Shown piece after piece: positions 39,637-51,489 of a DNA stretch of 64,000 nucleotides. Location: the NCBI RefSeq assembly GCF_036417845.1, contig NC_089979.1:44586775-44650774 (forward strand), read 5' to 3'. The notes beneath the pieces are model-generated. The model did not search any database, was not told the DNA's origin, and worked only from the letters and a program-made list of their open reading frames with translations. The stretch is from Apteryx mantelli (taxonomy: Eukaryota; Chordata; Aves; Apterygiformes; Apterygidae). The position numbers were made by a program, and so were the translations under genes. The stretch's first letter is position 1, and every line of letters begins with the position of its first letter.

Positions 39637-42600
39637 CCTTCTTCTCCCTCCATTAAGATAGCGTATCCCTGAGGAAGACACTTGCCACAGTTTTCATTGC
39701 TCCAGCGGAGACCTTCCCAGCTGTACACACAATTCAGAAATGCTAGGTTGGGCTATTTTGTTTGCAGACCTGTCCTGAAAGATAGGTAAGATCTCTAAAT
39801 GAGATGGCACATCAGATTATTAGTAAGTGTCCAAAAGCTTGGGGATGTGACAGAATATTTTGGTTAGTTTCATCAAACTTTGCTGTTCTGCAATCAAAAG
39901 GTTAGACAAAGGGTTGGGAATATGGACAATGGCAGAAGATAGGAGAAGAGTCAGTCTCTTCCTCTCTCCTGGGCTACCACAAGATGCTATTGGTTCTCTG
40001 TTGTAGCTCTTCCAATATAGCATGATTTAGAGCGGGTAGCAGACTGACAACCTTCTGCTCCTTCAAATGTCTCTCTCAAAGTGGACTGATTGCTTGAGAT
40101 GAAAGGTGGCACGCTGCCAGGCTTTCTGTACTTTGCATCATTCTGTTGCCTAACCAGATCCAGGATCAGATAGGCGTGCAATTAAGGATTATCTACTTAT
40201 TAAGAACTACCTGCAATATCTAGAACTACCTGTAATTCCTTTTGCATTATGTGTTTCCCTATATCTCCTGTCCTGAACGGGTCTGCATTCTGTGAGCAGT
40301 GAACAGACAATTCAAGCAGAAGTACAAAATCCAAGAGATGCGTTCAAGAGAATGGAACAGACCACTGCTTCACCTCTGCAGATGCCCTGCGTCTTTGTAA
40401 ATATTCGAGTAGTCCTCATCTGGCTCCAGTGTCGCAGAGTTTGACTGGGATCCCCACAGGTGCCTCTTGTTTGAATGCCATCTATTTGGTGACCTCATCT
40501 AGGCTTGTGCCAGATCTTGTCTTAGAAGTGGGCTCCCTGGAAGTGGGGGAACTATTAAGACAATAAGAATCGTAATTGGATCAAAAACTCTCTTTGGAGG
40601 GAAAGCGTTAGCGAGGTGGAGTAAAAAAAAGACAGTTATAATCTACATGACCAATTCTACCTAAGTTTCGCCTAAGAATGCATATGGTGCTGGCGCTCAA
40701 GAGGTCTGAAGCACCATTCTGAAACTGCACCCTGATGTTTTGGTTGTATGTGCTGTGATTGGCAGCAATAGGCCAAGCTATGATTATTTTTGTTATCAGC
40801 AGTAACTGTCATTCAGTCTTAATACTTACCATGGTACCCACCATATGACCCTATCCTGTGACCAGGTTGGGCTTGTCTGTTCTGGTTTGGGAGGGATGGA
40901 GGAGTAAGAAATGAGCAAGCTGAAATTTTTTTGGAATGCTCTTTTCACCTTGGGTGATAATGCTATTGCCTCTCCCTTCTCATTACACTGGAAACCTTGT
41001 GTGTTTTAGACACAACCCTTTTATCAGCCCATCTGCCATTTCTCAAAAACTTGATTCCCCACATTTAGTATCTCACCAAGCCTTGCTATTCAGTCAGGAC
41101 TGAACCATCAGTTTGTTTGGCATCTCTAGTTATAAGATCGATGATGCTTCATCCAGTAGGATGGCTTCCAGCAGGCTGAGCCAGAACAAATCCCGTGCTC
41201 AGGTTCTCAGCTGACTATCTGCACCATCCCTAGGGGGCACTTGCAGCCTGCAGTATCACTGCATGAAGTCAAATGCCACACCAAGTTGGTTAGCATCATA
41301 TATGCAGAAGAACTGAGGTTCTATTAACAGAAGCAGGCTTGCAGGTTTGTTTTTTGTTTTGTTTTGTTTTGCTGTTTTAAGCAGATGGATAGGGACAGCT
41401 GTGGCATAATATTCTCCTCTTTGCATGAGCCAAGACAGCTTCCTATGAAGCGCCTAAAAAAGTGGAACAGTTGCCAACTTATTTGAATGACTAGTCTGCT
41501 CAAAAGAAGCATTATTAAAAGAACAAAAACAACAAAAAAATGCTTTGGAATCTACAACTGAAGAAACTATTTTAAGTGAATTGTTTGTAACTCTAAACTA
41601 GTTTGCCACTTTGCATTTTAGTCTCAGAAATATTCAGTAAGAAATAGTTTGATGGCCAAACCATTGAAAAGGCATTATAACTGGCCTTCAAAAGAAAAAA
41701 AATATATATATATTTGTCTCTTAAAAAGAAAAAAAAAAAGCCTCTTCAGAACCTTCTGATAAGAAGTGTCTTTCACTTGTCAACTTGGTTTCAATCAGAA
41801 TGATAAATCCCAGGTAAGATTTGTAGTAATACCATTCTCAAATAAGGACATTCCTTGGTTTTCATGGTATTTAGGAAAGACTTTTCTTCATCTTTGTTAA
41901 CACCTTGTTTTCATCACTTTGTCCAGATCACCCTCTGTTAATAACATTAACATTTCGCATTTATGGAGAAATAAAGACATACGTGCAGGCAGTAGAGAAA
42001 TCAGATATTCCTATCCCTGTCATTTCTTTTACAGAATACTGAAACTCCTGCCTTTGAGTCTTCCATAAAACTACTTAGAAGAGACCTCTTCACTCACAGG
42101 CAGCATGTAGTGCAGTTGCTTGTGGAAACAGGAAACCAGCATTCTCAGACTCTTTCCATTTGAATGCCTCCTAAAATGCACCTTTGTGGTAACTCTTAAT
42201 TGTCATTCAAATTAAAATATGGAGAGTTCTATAATATGTTTATTAATATAAATAATTAGTCCATTTCAGTTATGGCTTCATTTTCTGATTTCTGATACAA
42301 TGAAGAAGCACACCAAGACATGCAAGACAGCACAAATAAAACTGTTAATAAAAACTTGTAACCCTTATCCAAGACTAAGAACTGATTAATAGTTTTGGTC
42401 CTTTAGCTTTGATAAATTCTAACCATTTATCCTCTTCACTGATGCACATATGACTGCTCAGAAGTACATCTTCATGGTAGCTGAACACTAAAAACCTTTT
42501 GTGTAGAGAAGACGATTGGAGATTAATATTCAAAAAAAATGGACGTCAAATTTATTCCCTCTGTTGCAGGAACCGTAAGCAGATGTATCTTAGTCCTTTC

Positions 42601-42967
42601 TTATAGTATAGTTTTTACTTGAAAATATATCAATTACAAGAACATTTTACCCACACAATTAGTACATAGAATTAATTTATCCTTTGATTTAGCTTACAAA
42701 TTACCAACTTTTTTTTTCTGTAGCATCTTCAAGTAAAACTTTTCTGCGGTTTTAATATCACAACACACAAAAAAACCAGAATGATAATATAAAAAAGACA
42801 TTTTTAATTTCACAGTGTTATAAGGAAGCTACTGAGTATTGATTTTGTAGTCCTAAAATACTGACCTGGTAGCAAGTGTTTTTTGAATACGGAAGTTGAA
42901 ATCTTCATCTCATCAATGTGAGTTTCAACTCCAACAGAGCAAAGGTTTCAACAAGTGCTAACAGGTT

Positions 42968-42989
42968 GGGGGGGGTAGGGGTGCGGGGG
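42968..42989 (+). repeat. G-quadruplex motif
   Basis: Eight G, TA, four G, TGC, five G: enough for four G-runs of three or more with short loops on the plus strand. Confidence 0.8.
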
Positions 42990-45283
42990 AGAAAAAACTC
43001 AAGAGCTGATGAAATGAACTGCTCTCTTCCCAAATCTTTTATTTCTGTGAGAAGAGTGGTACCTGCTTACTTGCATGGAAAATTGAAGGCACTCTGTAAA
43101 GTTAACACAGAAACAAACCCTGCCATGAATATGAATGCAGTATTTGCACCTGCAAACTTCATAAAGTACCCTGAAGCGTTAAATACCCTGAAACAGCATC
43201 CTTCTTTTCGAGACAGCTAACTGAATGAACACTGGACTAATGGCACATAGCTACAACAACTGTGCTGCTTAAACAGCACACATGAACTTTACAAACATAC
43301 ACTAGCAAGTGAATATGCTTTAGGTTTAGGTAACATTCTCCTGTATCGCAGCTCCCCATTATTAGTCAGGTGTAAGGCTAGCTTTACTATGACTATTAAC
43401 GAGTGTCTTAATTTGAAAGTAGATTTAAAAGTTTTTATCATCTTCAAAAAAGATTATGAAAACAGTTGACTACATATATCAATAACTTCCTCAGTATACC
43501 ATAAGCTTCCTATTACTATGGTTAAAAATGATTTCTGTATGATGTTCTGCACTTCTGAGGTTCTGAAATGCATGCATTTGGGGTCAAAGCATAAGAGTTA
43601 GGCTCTGGATTTTGAGAGAGCTGTTCTAAGAGGGAGCCGACAACAAACAGTTCCCGGCAGGTACCTGTACACTAAAACCAAATGTAAGACAGAATCTTAA
43701 AACAGGGAAAATAGAAGCAGCCTTATACATCTCTGGAAGATCAGTTAAGAGACTGGAAGTATTCTGAGTTATTCTTAACAGACATTGAGTCTTTAGTAGG
43801 CCAGTCTAGGAGAATCATATGAACCTTGGGAAGAATCTCGAAGACATCAAATTGAAGACACCCTGTAGGGGAAGGATCTCAATGTAGTGCAAGCTGTACT
43901 ATTTGTGCCATAAGAGAGAGAGTTTACAAACTTGGTCAATGCTAATGGCTACAAATCTAACACTCTGATGACAAAGTACTACAACAGTAAGGTCAACCCT
44001 TTGGAGAAACAAGCCATTGTCAGTAAAGTATCAAAAGTTTAGCACCAGAAGAAACACAGGGATGCCAAAGGAAATATAACACAGCCCACAGAAAATAATT
44101 TTGACAAATACAGTTTTCAGTAGGAAACCACTAGCAACAACAGGTTTTGTACTGATATTGTAACAGAGACAAAAACAGAATAACAATGTTACTAGGATTT
44201 GCAGCTGCAAGAAGCTTCAAGGGGCAAAACAAATCCCCCAAAATTCAGAAAGTCTAGATAAATCAAACAGCAGGACAGGCAGAGGTGGAGTGAATAAGGA
44301 AGATAAAACATTCTTTAAATGTTCAGGTAAAGGAAATATTACTAAATAGGAAAAAAGTCAACTCCTACATAAAAGAAACATGACACCTATGTATAGATAA
44401 TTCAGGCACTTTGGACACAATACCGCACTGTGACTTCAGAAGGAATGAAGAGTTCACTGGAAACAAAGGTCTGCCGTGATCATCATCACAGAACATTGGA
44501 TTTTGGATGTGTACAAATCTTAATAAGGATAGTCAAACAGAGGGAGGTAGCAGGCATGCTGATAAACCTTTCTGAAGACATTAGACCACCTCCAAGTCAA
44601 GGCTGCCTTTACATTTCTTTGGGAAGAGCTATGATGTGGTATGCACAGACAATTCATAAAGAACCACTTCAGCACCAGCTCCTGTTTCCAGGATATTCTC
44701 CAATGGACTTTATAGTTTTGATACTTCTAAGGAAGATACACTTGTACTGGCTGGTTCAAATAGCAATTGTGAGTAACTGAAATGTGGCAGGCTGCTGACA
44801 TGCTGACAAATAATATATTATGATACACAGTACCTGGAAGCAGTTGCTCTGAAGTGTCTGTTGATTCAGAGAGTAGTAGCAGAATTAATGAAGTTTTGGG
44901 CTGCCCAGAGAAACTTATGATCCTGCTAACTATATTTAATGGCATCAAGAGTTATGTGTCACTCTAAAGATCAAAAACTAGAATTTAAGATCTTCAAACA
45001 AATAGACTGGTACGCTGTTTTAATCAGACACTGAAAAATGTAATAAAACATTTTGTAAAAGGAGATCAAAGGTACTGGATCAGTTGTTACCATACTATCT
45101 TTGGGACTGACTATTGATGATAGCCAATCAAGAACCAAGTCATCATAAAGTTATTTATTCAATTTAACTGTATAAGATTTTAAGAAATTGTTTTAAGAAC
45201 CAAAAAAGGATGAAATGTATTTTAGTTTTAATGAGACTGCTGGGTAGGATTTCCTGTAAAAAAAGGACTACAGTTTGGGTGAA

Positions 45284-45306
45284 GAAACAAACAAACAAAC
45301 AAACAA
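45284..45306 (+). repeat. (AAAC)n microsatellite
   Basis: About six AAAC units. Confidence 0.95.
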
Positions 45307-45435
45307 CCCAAATCCACTTATAAAAACAGGTCAGAGAATAAACAGATAAAGTATTAAAACTGGGAAAAATAAAACCATTGCAAAGCTGACAAGTAAAACA
45401 AATAGTAATAATCTCAACCAAGAAGAGTTACCTAT

Positions 45436-45441
45436 TTTATT
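45436..45441 (-). terminator. Candidate PEX2 polyadenylation signal AATAAA
   Basis: This is the first AATAAA I find on the minus strand downstream of the PEX2 stop codon, and no ATTAAA was seen before it. It would give a 3' UTR of about 1.0 kb. Such hexamers are common by chance in AT-rich DNA, so transcript data would be needed to confirm it. Confidence 0.3.
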
Positions 45442-46473
45442 TCATTTTTTAAACACATCTACATGCACATATCTATATTTGATCCGTTTTCTGTGTGGTA
45501 GTGAGCTGCTAGTGTGGTTTGGCACCCAGCTTGACCACACCACAAAAAGAAGTGTGGCAAATGCCCATGACAGCATCTTGTAAGTAAACAGTTTTCTCCG
45601 CAACCTCTGATTTAGAAGGCAGGTTACATCATGTAGCTGCCACATTCCAATGGATGGTAGACTGGGTCCTTCAGCTTTATAAGGAAGAAGTGGGAGGTGG
45701 TCATATACCCCACCAAAGATCGCAGACATACAGCTGGGTGTGAAAATGTAAGATCTAAAAGGTGCTTTGTATTTGAGCAGGCAATGGCTATATCTCTTAT
45801 AATAGTTTATCTATTGGGAATCTGTCTGTCTACCTGATGGATCACTTAGAGCTTACGGTCTATTAATTACAGTGGCTGCATCTGATGAAAACTATTAATA
45901 ATCTGCTGAGATGACACTTCATTTGCACGCTTCCTTTTTTTTCCAGTGGAACATCACATTTGGAAAAGTATTCAAATTTAAAATTATTCTTTAGACACGG
46001 CTAAAAAACATTCCTTAGGCATGGGCACCTTCCCCACTAAATCCACCTACTAGCTAATTTAGTACTGTGTTTGTACAACAAGGTTGAGAAAAAAATCACA
46101 AAATGGGTAAAGGTTCCTCGGGCACCTTCTTCTCTAACCTTGAGGGAAGTGTATCGCACACAGTGGTAGGCTGCCAGGCTCTGTATCTAAGAAAGAGAGG
46201 CCCAAGAACAGAGGGTGCACCAAATAGGGATCGAGTAGTCAGAGAGCAGAAGACCTGGTGACCTCCTCCCTTTTGCTTCCTTCAGAGAGGCAGGTTGGCA
46301 CAGTTAATTCATAAAAAAAACCTAATACCAGTAAGACAAGACATGTTACAACAAATCACAGAATTTCCAAAACCATCTTTCAAGCTGCCTGTTTACAGTA
46401 ATTTCTGGATTTTTCCTGTCATCTCTGTAATATAATATTTCATGTACAGTATAAAAGCAAATCAAGTCCTCTA
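45442..46473 (-). other. Probable PEX2 3' UTR and flank
   Basis: This stretch lies between the PEX2 stop and the first downstream AATAAA. It has no convincing coding frame: the 95-codon frame at 45442-45729 resembles nothing I recognise. Its role as 3' UTR is inferred only from position. Confidence 0.35.
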
Positions 46474-47388
46474 TCAGGTATGCAATTCTGTCATTTCTAT
46501 TTTGTATTTCAGTGGCTGAACATTGCGTACCTCTGAGCCACACTTAGGACAAGTAAAATACATGTCAAACAAATAGTTGCTTTTAATACAATAGTAACAA
46601 AAAACATGTGAGCAGCCTATGGTATGAGGCATGGTAGGCCACTCCCCACATAGTGAACACTCCTTGCAGTGAGCTGCTAATGTGTTTTCACTATTGGAAA
46701 GACCTGCAATAGGCAAAGACCAAGAAGAAATTTTGAGTTTCAGTTTCTGTACATTAATAAGTGGTAGTAGATAGATCAGAAACTCAGCAAAGCCATGCCA
46801 TAAGAGCTCCCTGTTCATGTATTCAAATCCTATCTGACGAGCACTTTGAGGCTTGCAAAAAACTGATCTAATTCCTAGAATACGTTCTGTAAGGGTTGCA
46901 AATGTTCCTTTCTGAAGAAAAATCAAAAAATTTAGTAGTCCACAAAGTTTAAGTAGTCCAGCTCCAAAGTTAACACAATGTTTAATTCTGCAGAAAGACT
47001 CCAGCTGACGATTGCTAAATAAATCGTAACATCTTTCTTCCAACCATCGTCCGCCAACAGTGAAAATAAGATACCATAACTTCTGGTGTTTGCTCAGGGG
47101 TTGGTATTTCTCTGTCTGAGGTAAGTTATTCTTGTACTGAATATTCAGAATAGCCTGTCCAACAGTTGCATTTTTGGAATAGATAGTGAATCTCCACAAT
47201 AAAAGCCATAAAAATGCTTTTACTTCTGGTTCAAAATGAGCCAACATCCCTGGTTTAAATCCATGGAAACAGCTGGTAAATTGGGACCATACAAGTTGCT
47301 CCAGGGCTTTATTTAATTCCAGAGCATCAAGCTGACTTATTCTGAGCACAGGATTCACACTCTTTTCATTCCCAATGCTGGAGGCCAT
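46474..47388 (-). CDS. PEX2: Peroxisome biogenesis factor 2 (peroxin-2), RING-type E3 ubiquitin ligase
   Basis: An uninterrupted 304-codon frame from ATG to TGA. The family is about 305 residues in mammals, so this is full length. The N-terminal two thirds (about residues 10-225) is the hydrophobic Pex2/Pex12 region, with membrane-type stretches near 57-70, 141-159 and 196-213. The C-terminal RING finger shows all eight zinc ligands: C244, C247, C259, H261, C264, C267, C280 and C283. PEX2 is known to sit in the peroxisomal membrane with PEX10 and PEX12 and to ubiquitinate the import receptor PEX5 for its recycling; loss causes Zellweger-spectrum disease in humans. The whole coding sequence is in one exon, as in mammals, and a good splice acceptor lies 18 nt before the ATG. 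That argues for the real gene and against a processed pseudogene. No broken codon or missing key residue is seen. Confidence 0.97.
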   Translation of the reverse strand: MASSIGNEKSVNPVLRISQLDALELNKALEQLVWSQFTSCFHGFKPGMLAHFEPEVKAFLWLLLWRFTIYSKNATVGQAILNIQYKNNLPQTEKYQPLSKHQKLWYLIFTVGGRWLEERCYDLFSNRQLESFCRIKHCVNFGAGLLKLCGLLNFLIFLQKGTFATLTERILGIRSVFCKPQSARQIGFEYMNRELLWHGFAEFLIYLLPLINVQKLKLKISSWSLPIAGLSNSENTLAAHCKECSLCGEWPTMPHTIGCSHVFCYYCIKSNYLFDMYFTCPKCGSEVRNVQPLKYKIEMTELHT

Positions 47389-47406
47389 GTCTTCACAAAA
47401 AATTTT

Positions 47407-47428
47407 CTAGGAATAAATAAAAATAGAT
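47407..47428 (-). other. PEX2: Splice acceptor of the PEX2 coding exon
   Basis: Read on the minus strand, a T-rich tract runs into TTCCTAG, with AG at 47408-47407. The exon then begins at 47406 and gives 18 nt of 5' UTR before the PEX2 ATG at 47388. Mammalian PEX2 also has non-coding 5' exons spliced to a single coding exon. The upstream exon(s) could not be located by eye. Confidence 0.7.
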
Positions 47429-48720
47429 TATAGTTTAATGGGGCATTTCATATTTTTATTCTTATTAAAGAATAGAAAGTTGTGATATACCAAAACTAAA
47501 GAACAACAAAAAAAACCCAAAATGCTTCTTTAGATATTAATGTGCTATCAGGACCTGCAACAAGTCCCTTTCAGTAAGCTTCACATTACCAATATGTCAT
47601 TTCATCTTAAAAGGACTTACATTGGATTATTTTTCCAAAACAGTAACGCATTCATTGGGTTATAGGGAAGTCTATATCCTCTTCCAGAGAGTCACAAAAC
47701 TTGACAGATTTAACATTTCACTATGAAAATTATTACATTCCATCACATCTTAAAAAGGAAGACCAGAACGAGATTCACAAAGCTGTAAGATGTTTTACGA
47801 GAAAATAGGGAAAATGAGCACATTGACTAAAATCTAGGAGAGATCTACAAAAATCTGCATAAAAATTAAGGTGGAAATGATAAAACATGTTAAATAAAGG
47901 CAATAATTTCTTTAATTTACAGAAGAATTGTTATATGAAATTAAAGAAATATTCAGCATTCAGACATAAATTATCATACAGTACATCACTGGGGCCTGCA
48001 CATATTTTCTGGAGTCTGTTGACAGGCGGAGGATTGTGCTACTTTCTGTATAACAAATTTCCTGGCAAGATGATTAATGTGTACTAGAAACTTCAACAAA
48101 AGTGTACTCTTCTTGTTCAAGGATTACAGAGCAAGATAAAATTATTTTTAAAAATTGCTTGTTTTACATGTCATTACATCTGGAATTCTGTGAATAAGAA
48201 AATAAATGCAGTAAATTGCAAGAGCAAAATATGGGTAACATCTCAGTGATGCATGATTGTGGGATAACTGATTTTTGGTTCTTTTTGTCCACATTAAAAA
48301 AAAAAGTGATTACTAGGAGAAGAAGTGATTACAGAAGAAAGCGCAACAGATATCAGCTTCTGAACCGGATTCTTTGCATAACAAGCAAGGGTCAACAGCA
48401 TTCTGGAAAAAGTACAGAAAAAGGTACTTCAGATTCTTATTTATAAGACGAAAAGCTGCTATAACACAAGACTGCTTTGAACAAAAGATGCTGTATAGGA
48501 TCCTGTATAGGAATGGTTGCTAATGATACAAAGAGTACTAAAAACCTTCTCCAAACCAGCAACCCGTTGTTGAAACCGAGTTTGCCAAAAGTTTAAAAAC
48601 CCAATTATAAAACATTTGTGGCATTCCTACTGTTTTTTACATCTATAATTGGTCATGTCAGCAAGAAAAATATTGTGCAAAGCTCACTGGAAATATGATT
48701 TTGTTCTTAATGTATGCTGT
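47429..48720. other. Presumed PEX2 5' intron sequence before CR1 copy 2
   Basis: AT-rich non-coding sequence upstream of the PEX2 acceptor. No 5' UTR exon or CpG-rich promoter was recognised. Confidence 0.45.
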
Positions 48721-49925
48721 AGAATCACAGAATCACAGAATCACAGAATGGTTGAGGTTGGAAGGGACCTCTGGAGATCATCTAGTCCAACTCCCCTGGC
48801 TCAAGCAGGGTCACCAAAAGCACATTGCCCAGGACCCTGTCCAGGCAGCTTTTGAATATCTCCAAGCATGGAGACTCCACAACTTCTCTGGGCAACCTGT
48901 TACAGTGCTCTGTTACCCTCACAGGAAGAAGTTTTTCCTCATGTTCAGATGGAACTTCCTGTGTTTCATTTTGTGCCTGTTCCCTCTCGTCCTATCGCTG
49001 GGCACCACTGAAAAGAGTCTCACCCCATTCTCTTTACAGCCTCCCTTCAGCCGCTTAAACACATGGATAAGATCCCCCCTGAGTCTTCTCTTCTACAAGC
49101 TGAACAGGACTCTGCAGGACTCTGCACTTGCCTTTGTGGAACTTCAGGAGGTTCCTCTTCACCCACCTCTCCAGCCTGTCCAGGTCTCTCTGAATGGCAG
49201 CACAGCCCTCTGGTGTATCCGCCTCTCCTCCCAGTTTTGGATCATCAGCAAACTTGCTGAGGATGTGCTCTGTTCCTTCATCCAGGTCACTGATGACGAA
49301 GTTGAAAAATACCGGACCCAGTACTGACTCCTGGGGGACACTGCTAGCTACAGGCCTCCAACTAGACTCTGTCCCACTGAGCACAACTCTCTGAGCTCTG
49401 CCATTCAGCCAGTTCTCAATCCACCTCACTGTCCACTCATCTAGCCCACACTTCCTGAGCTTGTCTATGAGGATGTTACGGGAGACACTGTCGAAAGCCT
49501 TGCTGAAGTCAAGGGAGACAACATCCACTGCTCTCCCCTCATCTACCCAGCCAGTCATTGCATCATAGAAGGCTGTCAGATTGGTTAAGCATGATTTCCC
49601 CTTGGTGAAGCCATGCTGACTACTCCCGAGCACCTTCTTTTCCTCCACATGCTTGGAGATGGCCTCCAGGATGAGCTGCTCCATCATCTTTCCAGGGATG
49701 CAGGTGAGGCTGACTGGCCTGTAGTTCCCTGGGTCCTCCTTCTTGCCCTTTTTGAAGACTGGGGTGACATTGGCTTTCTTCCAGTCTTCAGGCACCTCTC
49801 CTGTTCTCCATGACCTTTCAAAGATGATGGAGAGTGGCTTAGCAATAACATCCACCAGCTCCCTCAGCACTTGTGGGTGCATCCTATCGGGGCCCATGGA
49901 CATGTGGATGTCAAGTTTGCTTAAG
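48721..49925 (-). mobile_element. CR1 LINE, young copy 2, 5'-truncated with internal deletion
   Basis: The 3' end has three perfect octamers (TCACAGAA type) from 48721, followed by the same CR1 3' block as copy 1. At about 49105-49124 the sequence jumps from the C-terminal region straight to the end of the reverse transcriptase, omitting about 370 bp that copy 1 keeps (about 26206-26575). The junction carries a tandem 10-bp duplication, CAGGACTCTG twice. Homology to copy 1 ends near 49925, next to a TA/CA microsatellite. Both copies are on the minus strand and about 21 kb apart. Confidence 0.95.
49055..49903 (-). pseudogene. CR1 ORF2 reverse transcriptase fragment, open but truncated
   Basis: A 282-codon open frame runs without a stop through the reverse transcriptase core. 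Visible are the fingers ([17 protein letters not shown]), motif A ([12 protein letters not shown]), motif B as VPQESVLGP and the catalytic motif FADDPKLGG. It starts inside the enzyme because of 5' truncation. It lacks the endonuclease domain and runs out of frame at the internal deletion, ending in unrelated residues. It is a fossil fragment; the open frame shows the copy is young rather than functional. Confidence 0.9.
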
Positions 49926-49952
49926 TAATTGTGTAATGTAATTGATTTGTGA

Positions 49953-49989
49953 CTCTCTCTCTATGTGTGTATATATATATAAATGAAAT

Positions 49990-50052
<63 letters not shown>
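49953..50052. repeat. Compound TA/CA microsatellite
   Basis: A block of TC and TG repeats, then (TA)n, a short break, (AC)17 at about 50003-50036 and (AT)n to 50052. It sits between the 5' truncation point of CR1 copy 2 and the left arm of the inverted repeat, overlapping the arm by about 3 bases. Confidence 0.95.
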
Positions 50053-50053
<1 letters not shown>

Positions 50054-50206
50054 AAATTATCAGGAAACCTTTTAAGGAGTATTCTTCAGTATTTTGTCTT
50101 AAAACGTATTTGTGTAACAAGTTAATCACACAGGTAGTTTGTTGTTTATCCTCACCTGATTTTTGACTATTGAATTCTGATCTTACAAGCTAAGTCTGAT
50201 GGCATT
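50050..50206 (+). repeat. Left arm of a perfect 157-bp inverted repeat
   Basis: From TATAAAATTATCAGG to CTGATGGCATT, this arm is the exact reverse complement of 51490-51646; I compared all 157 bases and found no mismatch. Its outer end lies in the TA part of a microsatellite, so the true boundary there may be a few bases off. No known transposon ends or transposase frame were recognised in or between the arms. Confidence 0.95.
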
Positions 50207-51489
50207 GTCCATGGTCCTTTATGGAACTTTATTTGAAGGAAATAACTTCAATGAGTCTATTGGTATGAGACGGAACTTTGACTACAAAAAAATGGGAACC
50301 ACTTTTGAACCAAGAAGTCCAAGCATTGTTTGTCAACCTACAAAATTTCTCAAAATCCAGGAAGCCCTCTTCAGCACTTTTTAAAATTAGAATCAACAGT
50401 GGAAATGCTGTTTAACTGTGCATATTTAATGTTGCTTCCTGAACTGCAAACTAGCATATTGATTCAACTTTGGAGTCACTGATATGCAGACAGACTATAT
50501 GAAAAGGAAAGAGTATTGTACAAAAATGTAAGAATTTATTAATAAAGATACACTCCTTTAAAATCCTTTAAGTTGTGCTTATAATATTCCTATGTAAGTA
50601 TAGCTAGGTTTTGGGGGTTTTTTGATCAATAATTAGGTAAGAATATTCTCAATTTAAGCAATAAAACTGGACATTATTTTGTTGCTAGGCATACTGAAAA
50701 GTTTGCTACAGGTCATGGCTGTTAATTGGACCCTGCAAGCTACCTAAACATTATGTCCATATAATTTTGACTTTAATGGGACTATGCGGGACTGATTACT
50801 CTTAGGCACATCCTGAAGTGCTCTGCTATATACTATACTTACTTCAGAACTTATTTAAGGTTTTACTGAACTTCTAGGCTAGATTCTCCACCTGGCACAC
50901 ATTTCCTACTTGTTCTCCATAGACAAACATTAAAATGAAAAATTTAAAATGAATATTCTCCCATGAAAAATACCTGCAGAAGTCCTAATGATCTGAGAGA
51001 GGAAGCCTAAATTCTAATCTTTCTCCATTTTGCTACAGCGAGGAATTCTCATTTCATTCCTTATGTATGATATCCATTGTTTAAACTGATAGTAAATATG
51101 TGTTTCCCTTTTTATATTACTTCCTCACAAAATCCTTTCAGTGCTTTTTAAATTTTTTTCAGGTTGTACTATTTTTACAAATAGTGGTCCTACAACAGGA
51201 ATAGATGAGAAACCTGCTTTGTTCCAAAACTAGGTAATAAAAGCAAAGTCTATGAGTGTCAATACCTTTCATTCATACTTTTTAAAGTTAGTTTTACAGT
51301 CCCTATTCTGCTCTGCTACACAGATCTTAAACAGAATGTTGTTCTCCACTGTTCTGCATTAAATTCTGTTTTGTCAAGTCCTTACTGGTTTTATTTTTTT
51401 TATCTGGTCTATTTAAAATTATTTAAAACTCAAGAACTCAAAACTGTAGACCCAATAATGAAAAAGATAAACATTAAAGTTCATTTAAG
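50207..51489. other. Spacer between the inverted repeat arms
   Basis: 1283 bp of AT-rich sequence. The longest frame is about 60 codons and looks like chance. No transposase, LTR or LINE similarity was recognised. Confidence 0.6.

Larger units (their letters stand above)
31037..45435. other. Gene-free sequence between the solo LTR and PEX2
   Basis: No supported gene. Frames of 90-116 codons (for example 33277-33573, 38106-38429, 42918-43220 and 44430-44780) show no domain, and some begin at non-ATG codons. Simple repeats, the purine tract and the possible reverse transcriptase scrap are listed separately. Confidence 0.6.

Noticed and set aside
42918..43220. 100-codon plus-strand frame
   Set aside because: Starts at GTG, includes a G-rich simple tract, and shows no known motif.
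43880..43990. Cys-rich stretch (CSASCTICA) recalling CR1 ORF1 zinc knuckles
   Set aside because: Too short, no collinear flanking similarity, and CR1 copies rarely keep ORF1.
45442..45729. 95-codon minus-strand frame downstream of PEX2
   Set aside because: No recognisable domain; better explained as PEX2 3' UTR or flank.
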